A stretch of 64,000 nt of DNA. Source: Cadophora sp. MPI-SDFR-AT-0126 (Eukaryota; Ascomycota; Leotiomycetes; Helotiales; Ploettnerulaceae). The stretch spans positions 806,001-870,000 of the forward strand of contig JAGMVK010000009.1 of assembly GCA_020747065.1 (NCBI GenBank). The letters are read 5' to 3'. Every line of letters starts with the position of its first letter. The first letter of the stretch is position 1. A program made the translations under genes and the position numbers. Shown here one piece after another: positions 1-10,805 of the stretch. The notes beneath the pieces were generated by a model. The model searched no databases. It was not told where the DNA came from and worked only from the letters and a program-made list of their open reading frames with translations.

Positions 1-452
1 AGGAACAGATGAAAGACATTCCCGGATCTTCAAATGCAGCCCGCGTGCTCTCTCGTGGCCTGAACCATGTCATTGCAGCTGACCCTTCAGTAGCTAAGGA
101 GGGCGTTCTGGGCGAAGTCCGAGCATTACAACCCAATCATGAGAATCGACTAGAAGCTATCGAGCGTGCCGAGAAGCTCCGGCAGAAAGAACTCGAAAGT
201 CGACGTGGTGGTGAGTTTCAGAAAGAGCTAGGCTCATTCGTGGAAGAAGGCAAGCTCAAGAAAGCCGGCGGATTTGAGGAGGTCGAGAGGGCGAGGAAGC
301 TCAAGGACGAGAGGATACGGAAAGAGGTGTGGGAAAGGCAGAATGGCATGACACAAGCTGATGCCATCGCCGCTGAGCCCGCCGAGGAAGCCGCGCCGGA
401 AGAAGATGGTGAAGAAGGAAAAGCCGACGACACAGCGGCTGGTGATATCTAA
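1..452 (+). CDS. 3' part of a charged coiled-coil protein (5' end outside window)
   Basis: The reading frame is already open at base 3 and runs to a TAA at 450-452, so this is the C-terminal part of a longer protein; the ATG at 9 need not be the start. About 148 residues are visible. The middle is rich in Lys, Arg and Glu in a heptad-like pattern (for example RAEKLRQKELESRR), which suggests a long helix or coiled coil. The last 35 residues are acidic and Ala-rich, ending in AAGDI. No catalytic or binding motif is visible and I do not recognise the family. The ORF on the opposite strand at 218-433 is its shadow. The reading frame is surely coding; the function is unknown. Confidence 0.75.
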   Translation, partial: EQMKDIPGSSNAARVLSRGLNHVIAADPSVAKEGVLGEVRALQPNHENRLEAIERAEKLRQKELESRRGGEFQKELGSFVEEGKLKKAGGFEEVERARKLKDERIRKEVWERQNGMTQADAIAAEPAEEAAPEEDGEEGKADDTAAGDI

Positions 453-1381
453 GACTTGATCTTTAGATCTCGAAGAGATGCCACAAGGGGGCTTTGACTT
501 CATTCACGCCTCCTGCTTCACTGCTCTACTGACGACATCGGCGGACGTTCTTCATGATTCCTCCTTTCTCTTATCGAAGGAGCGATGCTTCATGAGTTAC
601 AATTACATAGTCAACGGGATGGGCATTTGTTCACCTTGTCTGTTTTCGAGTTTCAAGTTTCAGCATGGCGTTTTCACGGACCGATCAAGCAATCAATTAG
701 GGTGCATTTCTGTCTCGCATTTCTGTTTCTCAAGCTAGGCAGGGTCTGTGTTTTCCCCTACCTTACTTTTTTTTGCTTGGCGTGCTTTTGCGCACATATT
801 TATTATCTGTAAGATACGGGTGGGAGGATATGGCCGATCATTATGGTGGACAGGGAAGGGAAGAAGTGTCGATGCGAGGCTTGTAAGGGAGACGGCTGGG
901 TTGATGGATAGGTGGCATATTCAGACCAGAAGCGAAGCGATGGTTTTGTTATTTACATCTACATGTATAGGAGTTCGATGTTCGATGTTCAATATTCGAC
1001 TTTCTTCTACACTACCTCTAGATGACAGGGAAGGTGTCCTTTTCTGGGGATGACGATGATGGGAATTGAGACAAACTATCGAGAGCTTGAAACCTGTTAT
1101 CTATGTCCTGATGGTCTTTTGTGACTCTGCTTGATTGCAAGTTGATACAGTGGGGCTCTACTGTTTACATGTCACAAGTCGCAACGATAACATTAAAAAC
1201 TAAAGCGCTAATCACTATATCCAAGCAGAAGTGAGTGGTTAAAAAAAAGGTAACGTAGGACGAGATATGGCGAAGACACTTACGGCAGCGGATAGTCCAC
1301 TTTCATCCTCACTTTTCTACTCGCTCTAGGCAGGGCAGGTTCAGATGTCCTCGACTTATCTCAAGACATGTCAAATGTACT
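453..1381. other. Intergenic, no gene seen
   Basis: This is the 3' flank of the first gene and the convergent 3' flank of the next one. It holds T-rich stretches (around 760-780) and short unsupported ORFs. I see no tRNA, repeat or conserved protein here. Confidence 0.5.
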
Positions 1382-2149
1382 TTATCCACATCTCTGAGAT
1401 GAGAATGAACAGCTAGAAATTCTCCTCCATTTCGGTAACGTCGGGTCGTCACAGATCTCCGGCCACAGGTCCTCATCTATAAATTTCAACGACAAAGTTT
1501 GATCTTCTCTAAGGTCTATGCCCACGATCCTCAAGCTCCTACAACCAAGATTCAATGCCAATTGACTGACCAGAGAAGCGCAACTCACGAGCCCAAAGTC
1601 ATACAAGACCGTAAAGCAAGTATATTCACTCAAGCAGCTTTCTGAATACGGCATTCCAAGTCTCAGCAGCCAGAGAAACATGCTTTTCCAAAACATGCCG
1701 CACGCCATGAGGAACGCCACATTGCCCGATTCATAGACCTCTATTTTATTCGCAACCGCTTCCTTATCCGCGCTTCTGATCGGTTCTCTCACGAAGAATC
1801 TGAACCCCAGCCGCTGTTCTCACGAGCACCACCTCTTCTCATCGATCGTCTCGGCCATGTAGATACAGCTCATGGTGAAGCACCACCAAGTGGTGCACTT
1901 GACGACTGGGACGTACAGCAGCAGGAACAAGACTGTACTTTCGGGTCTGGATGGTGTATAGAGGAGGAGCGGGAATTGGACACCGGCACAGAGGCATGTG
2001 AGTACGCCGACGGTTTTGTAGGAGGAAGAAGCGTAAATAGATACAAAGGCGTGTGCTGATGTCAAGCGCGCTTCTTCATCGGCTGTAAAGGAAATCATGA
2101 TGAAGGCAGTATAATCGGACGCGTGAAGGGAACTCGGCAGGTCGTGCAT
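1382..2149 (-). CDS. Hypothetical protein, probable membrane protein, one short intron
   Basis: Two adjacent ORFs on the minus strand lie in the same frame, separated only by a TGA at 1820-1822. A 48-nt intron at 1776-1823 (donor GTGAG, acceptor CAG) would remove the stop and keep frame. The result is 239 aa from the ATG at 2147-2149 to the stop at 1382. The joined protein has several hydrophobic stretches (VLTCLCAGVQFPLLLY, STVLFLLLYVPVV, FLMACGMFWKSMFLWLL) with charged connectors, like a small integral membrane protein. I see no recognisable domain. The branch site of the intron is weak, so a nonsense-mutated pseudogene is the alternative. The coding nature is moderately supported by composition only. 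Confidence 0.4.
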
Positions 2150-3437
2150 AATTCGATGGGAAATGTGTTTGGTCTGGATTTAGTGGTTGTGGACAACCGG
2201 CCATGACGCTTGTAATGTTAGACTTTCTCCATCTGAACTTCGTTAGTTAGGCACAATCAGAACTAACACAGACCGATCTAGTATCTAGCGCAACCCCTGG
2301 CATCCAATATTCCAGCTATTCCACCATTTGACGTTCTTGTCTTGAAAATAGCATCCCTTCAGCCAAAATGAACGCTCTGCTTCAGGTGCGTGTGCTTAGC
2401 CTATCTTCACTTCAAAAGCCTATGACTTACACGACGAAAACTCACGGTTCAAAAGTATTACTAGCTCTTCGTTACATTTTTCTCAATAAAAATGTTTCTT
2501 CGAGATAGTGAAGTGACGACATTTCAATTGTGAGATCGTAGAACCTTTCCTTCTGGGGCGGGCAGGATAACAATTCTTGGAAAACAGGGCAGAATACCAA
2601 TTAAGACACGGACCGCAGAATGACTGCATCAGAACGAGGGATTCAAGTCCTGGAAATCAATCAGGACTTTCAACTGATTGTGATAAGTTGCCTCCAGTAA
2701 GACTACGTGCGTAGATAGCAGCCGGTCCCAAGGCCAGAAAGCATATAATTTACTGTGTCGATCGAAAAGAAATCGTATTTTCTACGAGAGTACATAGGAA
2801 TTAAAAGTTCGAAAAAGCTATAAGGACTCTGAAATCCTTAATTATTCAAGGGTGGTTAGACATCCATCACAGGCGAGGGTTACTCACGCACTGCTGATGA
2901 AGCGGGAACAATTGAACGTATTCTCAATGAATTGTTTTTTGGCAGTATAAGAACCGAAACCGGGCTAGAACATTGGCTAGCAGCTTCTCGATCATGGAAT
3001 AATAGATTAGATACGACCTACTTTGCGTTTTTCAGTTCTTGAGCTTGGGCTGGGACAAGGGTTGTAGGTTTTATGGGAGTTTCCATGTCCCGAGCGCTTC
3101 TCAGCACATGTTCTTCAACGATCCAAGAGGGCTAAAATAACGTCTCGTTTTAAATTTTACTTGTCCGTTCAAGCAAGTGTACTGCACCTCTGTGGCACAC
3201 GAGATATCCTATTAGGAGACTAAACCAAGTTTTGCAGGAATTTCCAGGCAAGAGTGTAACTGCATAAGAAAAATGAAGTACCTCGCCCAAAATGTCTTCT
3301 AGGGTGCTCGATCGTAGTCGCAACTTTATTTTGGAACTTGTAACACACACTATGCTTCGTATACTTGGAGATTTTTCTGGGACCAGTAACACTATCAAAA
3401 GAGGCTGCCCAGCACCTTGGCTCATATGAATAGAGGA
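2150..3437. other. Intergenic, no gene seen
   Basis: About 1.3 kb, fairly AT-rich, between the start of the hypothetical gene and the stop codon of the caspase/Zn2Cys6 gene. Short minus-strand ORFs at 3150-3444 follow that stop but have no protein-like features. An additional 3' exon of that gene cannot be fully excluded. Confidence 0.45.
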
Positions 3438-6400
3438 TTACCAAGCAATAACAGTCTCCCTCTTCTCCATCTTACCATCCGCACCCGGTACAGCTTTTTG
3501 GATTATGGCTTTAAGATATCTGTCCATTATATGATATTCGATCATGATCAATTTAAATCTGTTCTCTTCCGGAACAATCTGCGTCTTGTGATTGGTTTTC
3601 CGAGGATCGGTTTTTATGGTCTGTTCGGGTGGCATGCCTGCATCTGTCTGAGTTGCTTTATTTGGCTGGGTTGTGTCGTCCCCGTCTTGTCTATGAGGCA
3701 ATGTTGGTGGAATTGGTTTGGGTCTAGGAATTGATGATGGCGATAGTGGTTCTTTGTCGATGAGATCTCCAGATAATTGCTCTTCACAAGCAGCAATCCA
3801 CCTCCCAATCCTTGCACAGAGTACCCCATCATATTCGCCTTCTTGTCTCTTTTGTGAAAACATTAAAGCTATTGCTTCTTGCCTAAGCAACGGATCCCGG
3901 CATTTGGTAGCCGTAAAATGAAGGGCAGGAATTATACCTATCTCAAGTGTAAATAGAGCTTTACGTGACACAAAATTTGAGGACTGATCTGAAGCGAGAT
4001 GCGTGCAGGTCTTGACTATGTACCCAAAGTCGATGTTATATTTGTCGTATATCATCTCCGAGTCCGACAGGAGACTTTCCAGAAGCAGACGTACTAGACG
4101 CCAGTAAACGGAAATGAGTAGCACTACTGGACTGTTGATATGGCCGGTGTCTAAAGACGTTGCTCTGTCAAGGAGAGGCATGTAGCAGGTGTGGAATGCG
4201 TTCAATTGCTGCAAACAGGACGTTTGCTGATCTATCACCTCTTCCACAGCACGCTGTAAAGACGGGCAATATCTCTGATTGAAACGTATGCGACGATAGA
4301 ACTTGAGAGCACGATTCATCAAGAAGTCCCAGCAGAGGTGGGCAGAAGCAATATCTTCGAAAGGTGCCGCTGGAATGGGATGTGACCCACCGTCATGTAT
4401 GTCCCATTCGATCGGCGGAATTTGAGGTATCATTCCCCAAAAAATCTCGTTACTCTCCAAGCGCATGAACGTTTGTAACACTATATCCTCGATGCTCTCG
4501 GTGTTGTGTAAGGCGGGGACTGATGGTTGGGGATATTGAGGCTGAGGCGTTGTTTCCGAGCCACGAAAAGTTCGAGAGCCGTTGGGATCCGATATATCCA
4601 CCATGGGTAACGAATTCAGACGAGGTATTGTTGAAAGTATAGTGTGAGTGCCTCCAGTCAATTTTGACGAGTGAGAAAAAGTCGTCGACGGTCTACGAGA
4701 GGGGAGACGTGAAGAAACACGATCCTCAGAAGAAACTGAAATAGATTCATCTGTATCCGCTTGATTCTTATCATATGGTGTCGCTTCATGATCACCACTG
4801 CTACACCCAAGGGGCCAGGTATGGAGTGTTTGCAAGGTAGCTGCTTTCGAGTCGGGACATAAGTCGATGGAAATTTCTCCAGGCATCTTCGCAATCTTTC
4901 CCGGTAAACGAACTTCGCCACAAGTTTCATGCGATACTGACTGAACTGTAAGTTGAGAGCCTGTATCTGGATCTGGCTGGATGAAGCAACGTTCAAGATA
5001 CTCTTTGACATGCCGAGTAATTGTTCCGTCACTTGCTAGGGGAGCAGTTGATTGCCATTCTTGGAACGCAATTTTTTTCATCTCACTATGTGTGAACTTG
5101 TCATTGTAACTTTTGGAAGCAGTTGTCCAAGGCTTCGACCCAGGTTGCCCAAAAAAACATTCCTCTATGATCTTGAGGCTGCCAACTAATTTCTGCGCAG
5201 CTGACTCGTAACAACCGCGCAGTGTCTCAAAACATACGAAGAGCAAAGCCGACAAAAGTACTGTCCTAAGTTGAGGGCTTGCAGAGTGTGATATGTGATT
5301 CTGTAAGGACTGAATGGCCATCGAGTGTTGTCCAACCGCGCTTTCATGATTGTTCTTTTCGAAACTTTGGACAACATTGACTTTGAGGATAGGGCCCCGC
5401 GAAGCCTCCAGAGCCTTGTAGAGAGCTCCCAAGGCATTGACCGAATATCGTATGCAACTGTAGGTACGGGAAGCTTGGGGAATGAGCACAGTCCAGAGGT
5501 TAGAGTCGAGAAGGCCTGGAATGTCGTGAGCGAACTGGTTGATGAAGATCTGGAAATACTGATGCGCTTCTTCGGTCGAATGAATAGACAACGTTGTCAG
5601 GATTCGAGGCTGCGCCAGAATTTTGCCCCTCTGTTTTTCAGGGGCGTATCCTTCACATGTACGACCAGACTTCTGACACCGAAGGCAGCTAGGCTTGGCC
5701 TCATCACACTTCACTCGACGTGTCTACATCGTTTGTCAGTATTGTGTACTTATCTCTGATTATGCAGAAAGCAGCTCGACTTACACGACACGTGATGCAG
5801 CCTGTTTTGACCTTGGGCCTCCCTGCGCGGGGTTTTCTTTCTGGAGAGATGACGGATTGCGGATGAGAACTTTCACGTTGTGTTGTATGCAAAAGAATAG
5901 TACTTGAAGCTTGCTCGTGTGGTCCTTCTTTCTTTGGATTTGAATCCTCCGACATGACCGGGTTCTTCTCTTGATCTTTCACAAAATAGTTAGACGGCAC
6001 ATGTTTGGATATCTCCATTCCCAATTGCTTTCTCGTACCTTCCATTGGTGAGGACAAGTCGCTATCCGCTTCAGCGGCATATCTAAGAAATGATGCTTGA
6101 GGTACTGGTGTCATTTGATTACCTTCATGGGGATTTTTGCCTGTGATCAGGCTGTCTTCATTTCCTGATGAATGTCTCAAAGAGCTGCGAACATCGACAT
6201 TGGAGGGCTCTCCGCAGTCCAACTTGGAAACGTCCGCTGCCTTTTCGTCGACGGGAGCCAGGTTATCCGAGGTGATGAAACCAACAAAACTATACGCAGT
6301 GTTGCTTGGAAGTAGATTCCAAATCCAAAGTGGTAATCTCAGAAGCAAAAGCGTTGAGAAACTTCTATATATTCCTTCGATCTTGATGTTTTGCGCTTCA

Positions 6401-7675
6401 GAGGGCAGTTGCCGAAGTAAGCATTCTTTCCATGCAGCAATATCGATTTCTTCTTTGTCCAGACGGATCGCAAGAAGAATCTGAGGGCTTTTTACTTGAT
6501 GCTCTCTATTCATGTCAGTTTCCGAAAACTTCCGCTTTCTTGGATTTTCCTCTGCTGCGTGATGGTTGTTGGGAGCTGTTGCTTCGTCTAACGGTGTTGA
6601 TGAAGAGGAGACGGACGTCAACGATCCATTAGCGTTCGGCTGAGTTCTCTGCGTCTTGAGAGGCCCAAGAACAATACTTCGGCGAGGAATGGTTTCACAC
6701 AATATCCCATATATGGGAGTTTTCCGATACAATCGTTCTCGGGCGAGTCTACCGGATTGATCTTCCTTATATTGTCCTTCCTCGTCTTTGATCAGAGACG
6801 GAGACCAGCATTTCAGGCGACTGAGGACACGAGCATGAATTTCAGCTATCGATATAGGGATATCTTTTGACGCAGAAGCGAGAACTTGGATTAGAGCATT
6901 ACTGAATGAATGTTCGCCAACCTCTGCAGCAATAGCTTCATAACCGCAAGCAGCCATGACTTCAGTGACACCCTTGTGACCTCGACAGGAAGGTGAAGTA
7001 GTCGAAGCTGCAGAATTACAACAGTCGTAAAGCAAAAGGGAATCCGCAAATGCTTCTTCAAACTTGGATTGAATACCTCTGGCAGGCAGGTATGGGGAAT
7101 GAGCGCTTCGATTCCTTGGTTTGGTCAATTTTGGAAAGTACAAGGATACATAGTGTACTTACGCATACCACAAAGGCCCCTCATCGTATTGAGAACCATT
7201 TCTCCCATGGCCAGCATAGTACAAAATGAACAATGTTTCTTCTCCGTCTAGATCAAGGAAATCGAGAACCCTTCGTGTGAGAGCGCTGTCAGGTTTTTCG
7301 CTCGGAATGTCGTACTTCTGGACGTTGTAGAAGTACAAATTGACCAAAACACGTTCCAGGTCTTCCAGTTCTGTTAAGACCCCCAGATCATCGTCGGCCC
7401 ACCTCAGAAGCAAAGCTTCCACCTTCGTGTACCTGATCCCATGGCGGTGGTGCCATGCAGCCTGAACTGCATCATTCAGATCCCTTCCCAGTCGTGCGAT
7501 ATCGGGAATATGCTCGCTAGCGAGAGATATATCGTGAGTTTTTGGCGCTAGATGGATGAAAGTACCCATAGAAATATCATTCTACAAGGCATTGATTTAA
7601 GCAGGGTCGCCACGAGGCTGTTGGCCGAGCTAAGGATCTTCTTACCTTACTGCCAATTTGAGCATTATCCTCCAT
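3438..7675 (-). CDS. Caspase-like protease domain fused to a Zn2Cys6 transcription factor
   Basis: Four exons (7646-7675, 7163-7581, 5785-7114, 3438-5723) total 4,065 nt and encode 1,354 aa. The introns are 7582-7645, 7115-7162 and 5724-5784, all GT-AG with plausible branch sites. The N-terminal domain has the caspase/metacaspase hallmarks: YYAGHG with His135, then DCCNSA with Cys182. A hydrophobic block at about 360-435 resembles the region that follows the protease domain in many fungal caspase-like proteins. A polar linker (about 436-575) leads to a canonical Zn2Cys6 cluster (C589, C592, C599, C606, C609, C616; spacing 2-6-6-2-6) after a basic GRPKVK motif. The remaining ~740 aa look like a fungal-specific transcription-factor domain. 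The third exon carries protease Cys, linker and first half of the zinc cluster in one uninterrupted frame, so fusion is the simplest reading. Two genes with an internal start (for example Met537) is the alternative. Regulation of the factor by proteolysis is inference. Confidence 0.82.
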
Positions 7676-7748
7676 GGTAACAGTCACTGTGGCTTCCATC
7701 CCTTGTTGCACCCGGCACGCGTCGTGATGTTTGGATCATGGTGAGTGA

Positions 7749-7783
<35 letters not shown>

Positions 7784-8609
7784 AATTGCGCATGTATTTG
7801 TATCTTGCAGAGTGAGGCGTTCAATCGGTGAATGCTTTGAGGCCATTGCATTAGCGCGACAGCACGTGAATGCGCCACGTTTTGTCGTGGGAAGTCGTCG
7901 AAATAATATGCCATATCTGGTATTTGTTTAAGTGATATGCACTTCGTTTATCGTTTTGAATAGCTTTCAAAGTAGCCAGTACTTCTTAGAACATTCAATT
8001 GCCCTGAAAGAAAATGCGAGGAAGTGATAAGTCGGCGCTTTGTCAAGTGGTCCAGGGAACAGCTGAGCATCACCCAAACATAGCAATTGACGGTATCATA
8101 GATATCCATTCTCGTATCCTATATTCTAAAGAGACTTAGATACAATGTATGTAGGTATGTGAGAGAAGAGTAGAGTACCATCCGTCGCACTTCCAGCAAT
8201 TCCACGAGTAAAAAGCTCGATCGAATGAATATCTCCACCGCCAAAAAAATGTACCCCAGCCTCCTTGCCTACCCCTCTCATATCTCCTTCGATCTTGAAG
8301 CGTCTTCTCTCATTCTTCGGGTATCCTCCCATCCATCGACAAACTGACTGGAAAGTCGGAAATCAAAGGCAATGCAAGGCGGAATCGCAAAAAAGCAGAT
8401 ACGGAAAGGAACCTTCCTATACCAGCCAGTCGGGATAAGAGGGAATCAAGAAAGCAAGAAACTCCGTCTCCAATGAGCAGTACCGTGCCATGCCAGGCCC
8501 TCTATCCATTCATGCCGCCAAAATGAACTCCACAAAAGCACCAGACCAAAACTGAACCCAAGAGGCGTCGAGGACCAGCTCAAGCCATCATCACTGTCAC
8601 TCTAAGAGA
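7676..8609. other. Intergenic: promoter side of the caspase/Zn2Cys6 gene and 3' flank of PRM1
   Basis: No supported gene. It contains a 32-A homopolymer at 7750-7781, listed separately. The minus-strand ORF at 7684-7914 exists only because the A tract reads as poly-Phe. Confidence 0.5.
7750..7781 (+). repeat. Homopolymer of 32 A
   Basis: An uninterrupted run of A lies about 75 bp upstream of the start codon of the caspase/Zn2Cys6 gene, which runs on the other strand, so the tract is poly-T in that gene's promoter. It could be a poly(dA:dT) nucleosome-excluding element or the tail of an old retro-insertion. No flanking duplication was seen. Its exact length is uncertain, because homopolymers are error-prone in assemblies. 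Confidence 0.9.
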
Positions 8610-10805
8610 TCAGTGTTTCCCATCCAAAAAGCCGTAGCTACTCGCTCTCTCATGCCCTGGTTTGACACTAGCTTCCACGCTTCTATGGCCCACAGCACCC
8701 ATCTTCTCATCATGCGGCTCGTCCACTCCCCAAGCATCGCCATTGCTCCTTGTAGGATAAATCGAGCTAACCGGTGCTCCAAAAGCCGGGAATTTACTCA
8801 TGTCCCCTCTATTCGGTGAGCGCGGGCTCAAAGACGCTCTGCCATCACCCGTAAAACTCGGACCGCCTTCCGCACGTGTCTTGTCACGGCCTAGAAAGCC
8901 GAACAGGACGCGGCCAAGGCCAATGAGTACGATCAGGACGTAGACACCGATGAGGGCGAGGGAGATGAAGACTTCTTCTTTGATGGCTTTCTGTAGCTTG
9001 AGCGAGACTTTGATGACGGCGCCGGTAATGTCGTCGCTAGCTACACTGCCTGGGGAGGAGAGGAAAGAGTCAGTCGAGTCGGAGTCGGATGCTACGCTTG
9101 CTGCTGCACCGAGGGAGAAGACGTCGGGCTTGAAGAGGGGGAAGTCGACGTGGGCGTGGTCTGAGACCCAGGTGAGACCCTTCTGGATACCGGCAATCTT
9201 GAGTCCGATCAAGCAATTGAGAACTTCCTTGATCGGGTCGTAGAGGATGGTACCGCCGAATGTTGTGTTCAAGGCCTTGCCCATCTCATCAGTGAAGGTG
9301 TTGAGGGTGCCATTCACGGCGGATGTTGTAGTATTGACCCAGCCGAAGACATCACTGTTGATCTCCTTGTTGGTGCTTGCGATGACCTCGTTGGCAGATC
9401 TTGACCATGCGGTAGAAGCGTTGTTTAATGCCAGCACCACGACACCAGTGAAGTTGCCCACTTCAGTTGCAAGAGCAGGGACTTCCTTTTCGACAACCTT
9501 GAGGACGATGTATTGACAGAGACAGCTGAAAAGACCGGCCAATCCAAGAGCGAGGACGAACAATGCTGGAAGTGTCGTGGCATATGCAACGAACCAGCGC
9601 GCGAGGATCTGGCGCTTGGTCGACTTGAATTTTGACGATAGCTTGATTCCAGCAGTTGTCGTGTATGGTCGCGAGGCAATATAGATGACATCCATGGGAT
9701 CGAAGGCATTCTTCTGAAGCATGACAGATCGCTGTTGCATTTGTCGCCATCTCCAGATCTCTCGGTAAGCCATTGGAATACAGGCCGCAACAGCGAGGAT
9801 CGAGAGGACTGTCAGGAAGATGATCTTAGACTTCTTGACGACCTTGACAAGGCCGTCAAAGAAGTTGTCAATAGCGGGGCTGTCAGAGCAGAATGTCAAA
9901 GCCTCTTTCTGAGCCACTGGAAAGACGGACTTGTCGAACGTGTATGCCACCATAGATTCGTTCATAAGCTTCTTGACCTCCTGGAATGGGAAGCGGATAA
10001 CATTGTCTGTGAAGTTCTGAACTTGATCGAAATTGGGTATTGAAGCATTAAGCTTGGCTAGGTCTCCGTCCAAGGCATTTGTGTCGAGCTTAATGGACTT
10101 CAATTTGTCGATGGAAGAAGTCAGATCGATCTTCGGAGGATCTTTGGAGCTCCCAAAGATACCACCGATGTTGATGTCGCTGAGGAATGAGTTGAAGCCC
10201 TTCTCAAAGTCTCCGATCTCAGTTGTCATGCCGCTGGTGATATCGCCAATAGTCTTGTTGACGAAATCACCAACTTTTTCGATCAGATCGAGAGCGACGT
10301 GCAAGCTTCCAGAAACGGCCAAAGTGATGAGACACAGGTAAGTCGAGGTCATCATATGAATGACGAAAAGCACAATCTCCTCAACTGCAGAAACGGACAT
10401 GAGAAGCATGCTCATTAGTCCGTTCACTGCGCTCGTAACTCCGTCAGCAGCGAGAGCGTTCACTCCCTCGGAGAGGTAATGGGGCATAGATGCCATCGCA
10501 CTACCGACCTTCTCAACGCTCGTGCATGCTGACAATGCTTCCGATTTGGCGCTCGTGATGTCGTGGGTAAGGTCTTTGGTGGCGAGGAGGAGTCGGCAAA
10601 TGATAAGGATGAGTAGGACTGTCCAGCGATTTATCCATACTTGCGATAACCGTGCTCGAAGACCAAGGTATGGCGTGTAGTAAGGCGTGGTATTAGGAGG
10701 CGCGGAGTAGTTGGGAGGCCAGTCTCGCAGCTCATGGTCGCCAGCGTTGAGAGTTGCTGGCACGGTGGGGAAGTCCTGACTTGGTTGATTTCTTGCCGAA
10801 GACAT
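8610..10805 (-). CDS. prm1: Plasma membrane fusion protein PRM1
   Basis: Intronless frame of 731 aa from the ATG at 10805. An upstream in-frame ATG at 10853 adds 16 residues, but fungal homologues usually begin near the chosen start. PRM1 proteins are multi-pass plasma-membrane proteins that act in membrane merger during mating and in some hyphal fusion. Visible family traits are the N-terminal PYLGLRARLSQVWINRWT just before the first membrane segment, a large ectodomain with many N-glycosylation sequons, and a second hydrophobic region around FLTVLSILAVAACIPMAY. Further segments are FVLALGLAGLFSCLCQYIVL and a last segment near SLALIGVYVLIVLIGLG. A disordered Ser/Pro-rich cytosolic tail follows. 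The length matches the family. It stands alone with a long upstream region. Confidence 0.93.
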   Translation of the reverse strand: MSSARNQPSQDFPTVPATLNAGDHELRDWPPNYSAPPNTTPYYTPYLGLRARLSQVWINRWTVLLILIICRLLLATKDLTHDITSAKSEALSACTSVEKVGSAMASMPHYLSEGVNALAADGVTSAVNGLMSMLLMSVSAVEEIVLFVIHMMTSTYLCLITLAVSGSLHVALDLIEKVGDFVNKTIGDITSGMTTEIGDFEKGFNSFLSDINIGGIFGSSKDPPKIDLTSSIDKLKSIKLDTNALDGDLAKLNASIPNFDQVQNFTDNVIRFPFQEVKKLMNESMVAYTFDKSVFPVAQKEALTFCSDSPAIDNFFDGLVKVVKKSKIIFLTVLSILAVAACIPMAYREIWRWRQMQQRSVMLQKNAFDPMDVIYIASRPYTTTAGIKLSSKFKSTKRQILARWFVAYATTLPALFVLALGLAGLFSCLCQYIVLKVVEKEVPALATEVGNFTGVVVLALNNASTAWSRSANEVIASTNKEINSDVFGWVNTTTSAVNGTLNTFTDEMGKALNTTFGGTILYDPIKEVLNCLIGLKIAGIQKGLTWVSDHAHVDFPLFKPDVFSLGAAASVASDSDSTDSFLSSPGSVASDDITGAVIKVSLKLQKAIKEEVFISLALIGVYVLIVLIGLGRVLFGFLGRDKTRAEGGPSFTGDGRASLSPRSPNRGDMSKFPAFGAPVSSIYPTRSNGDAWGVDEPHDEKMGAVGHRSVEASVKPGHERASSYGFLDGKH

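Noticed and set aside
2630..2665. GATTCAAGTCC-like word resembling a tRNA B box
   Set aside because: The five-base stem around the loop does not pair and no A box lies at the right distance.
7684..7914. Minus-strand ORF with a poly-Phe stretch
   Set aside because: The Phe run is only the translation of the 32-A tract; the rest has no protein-like features.
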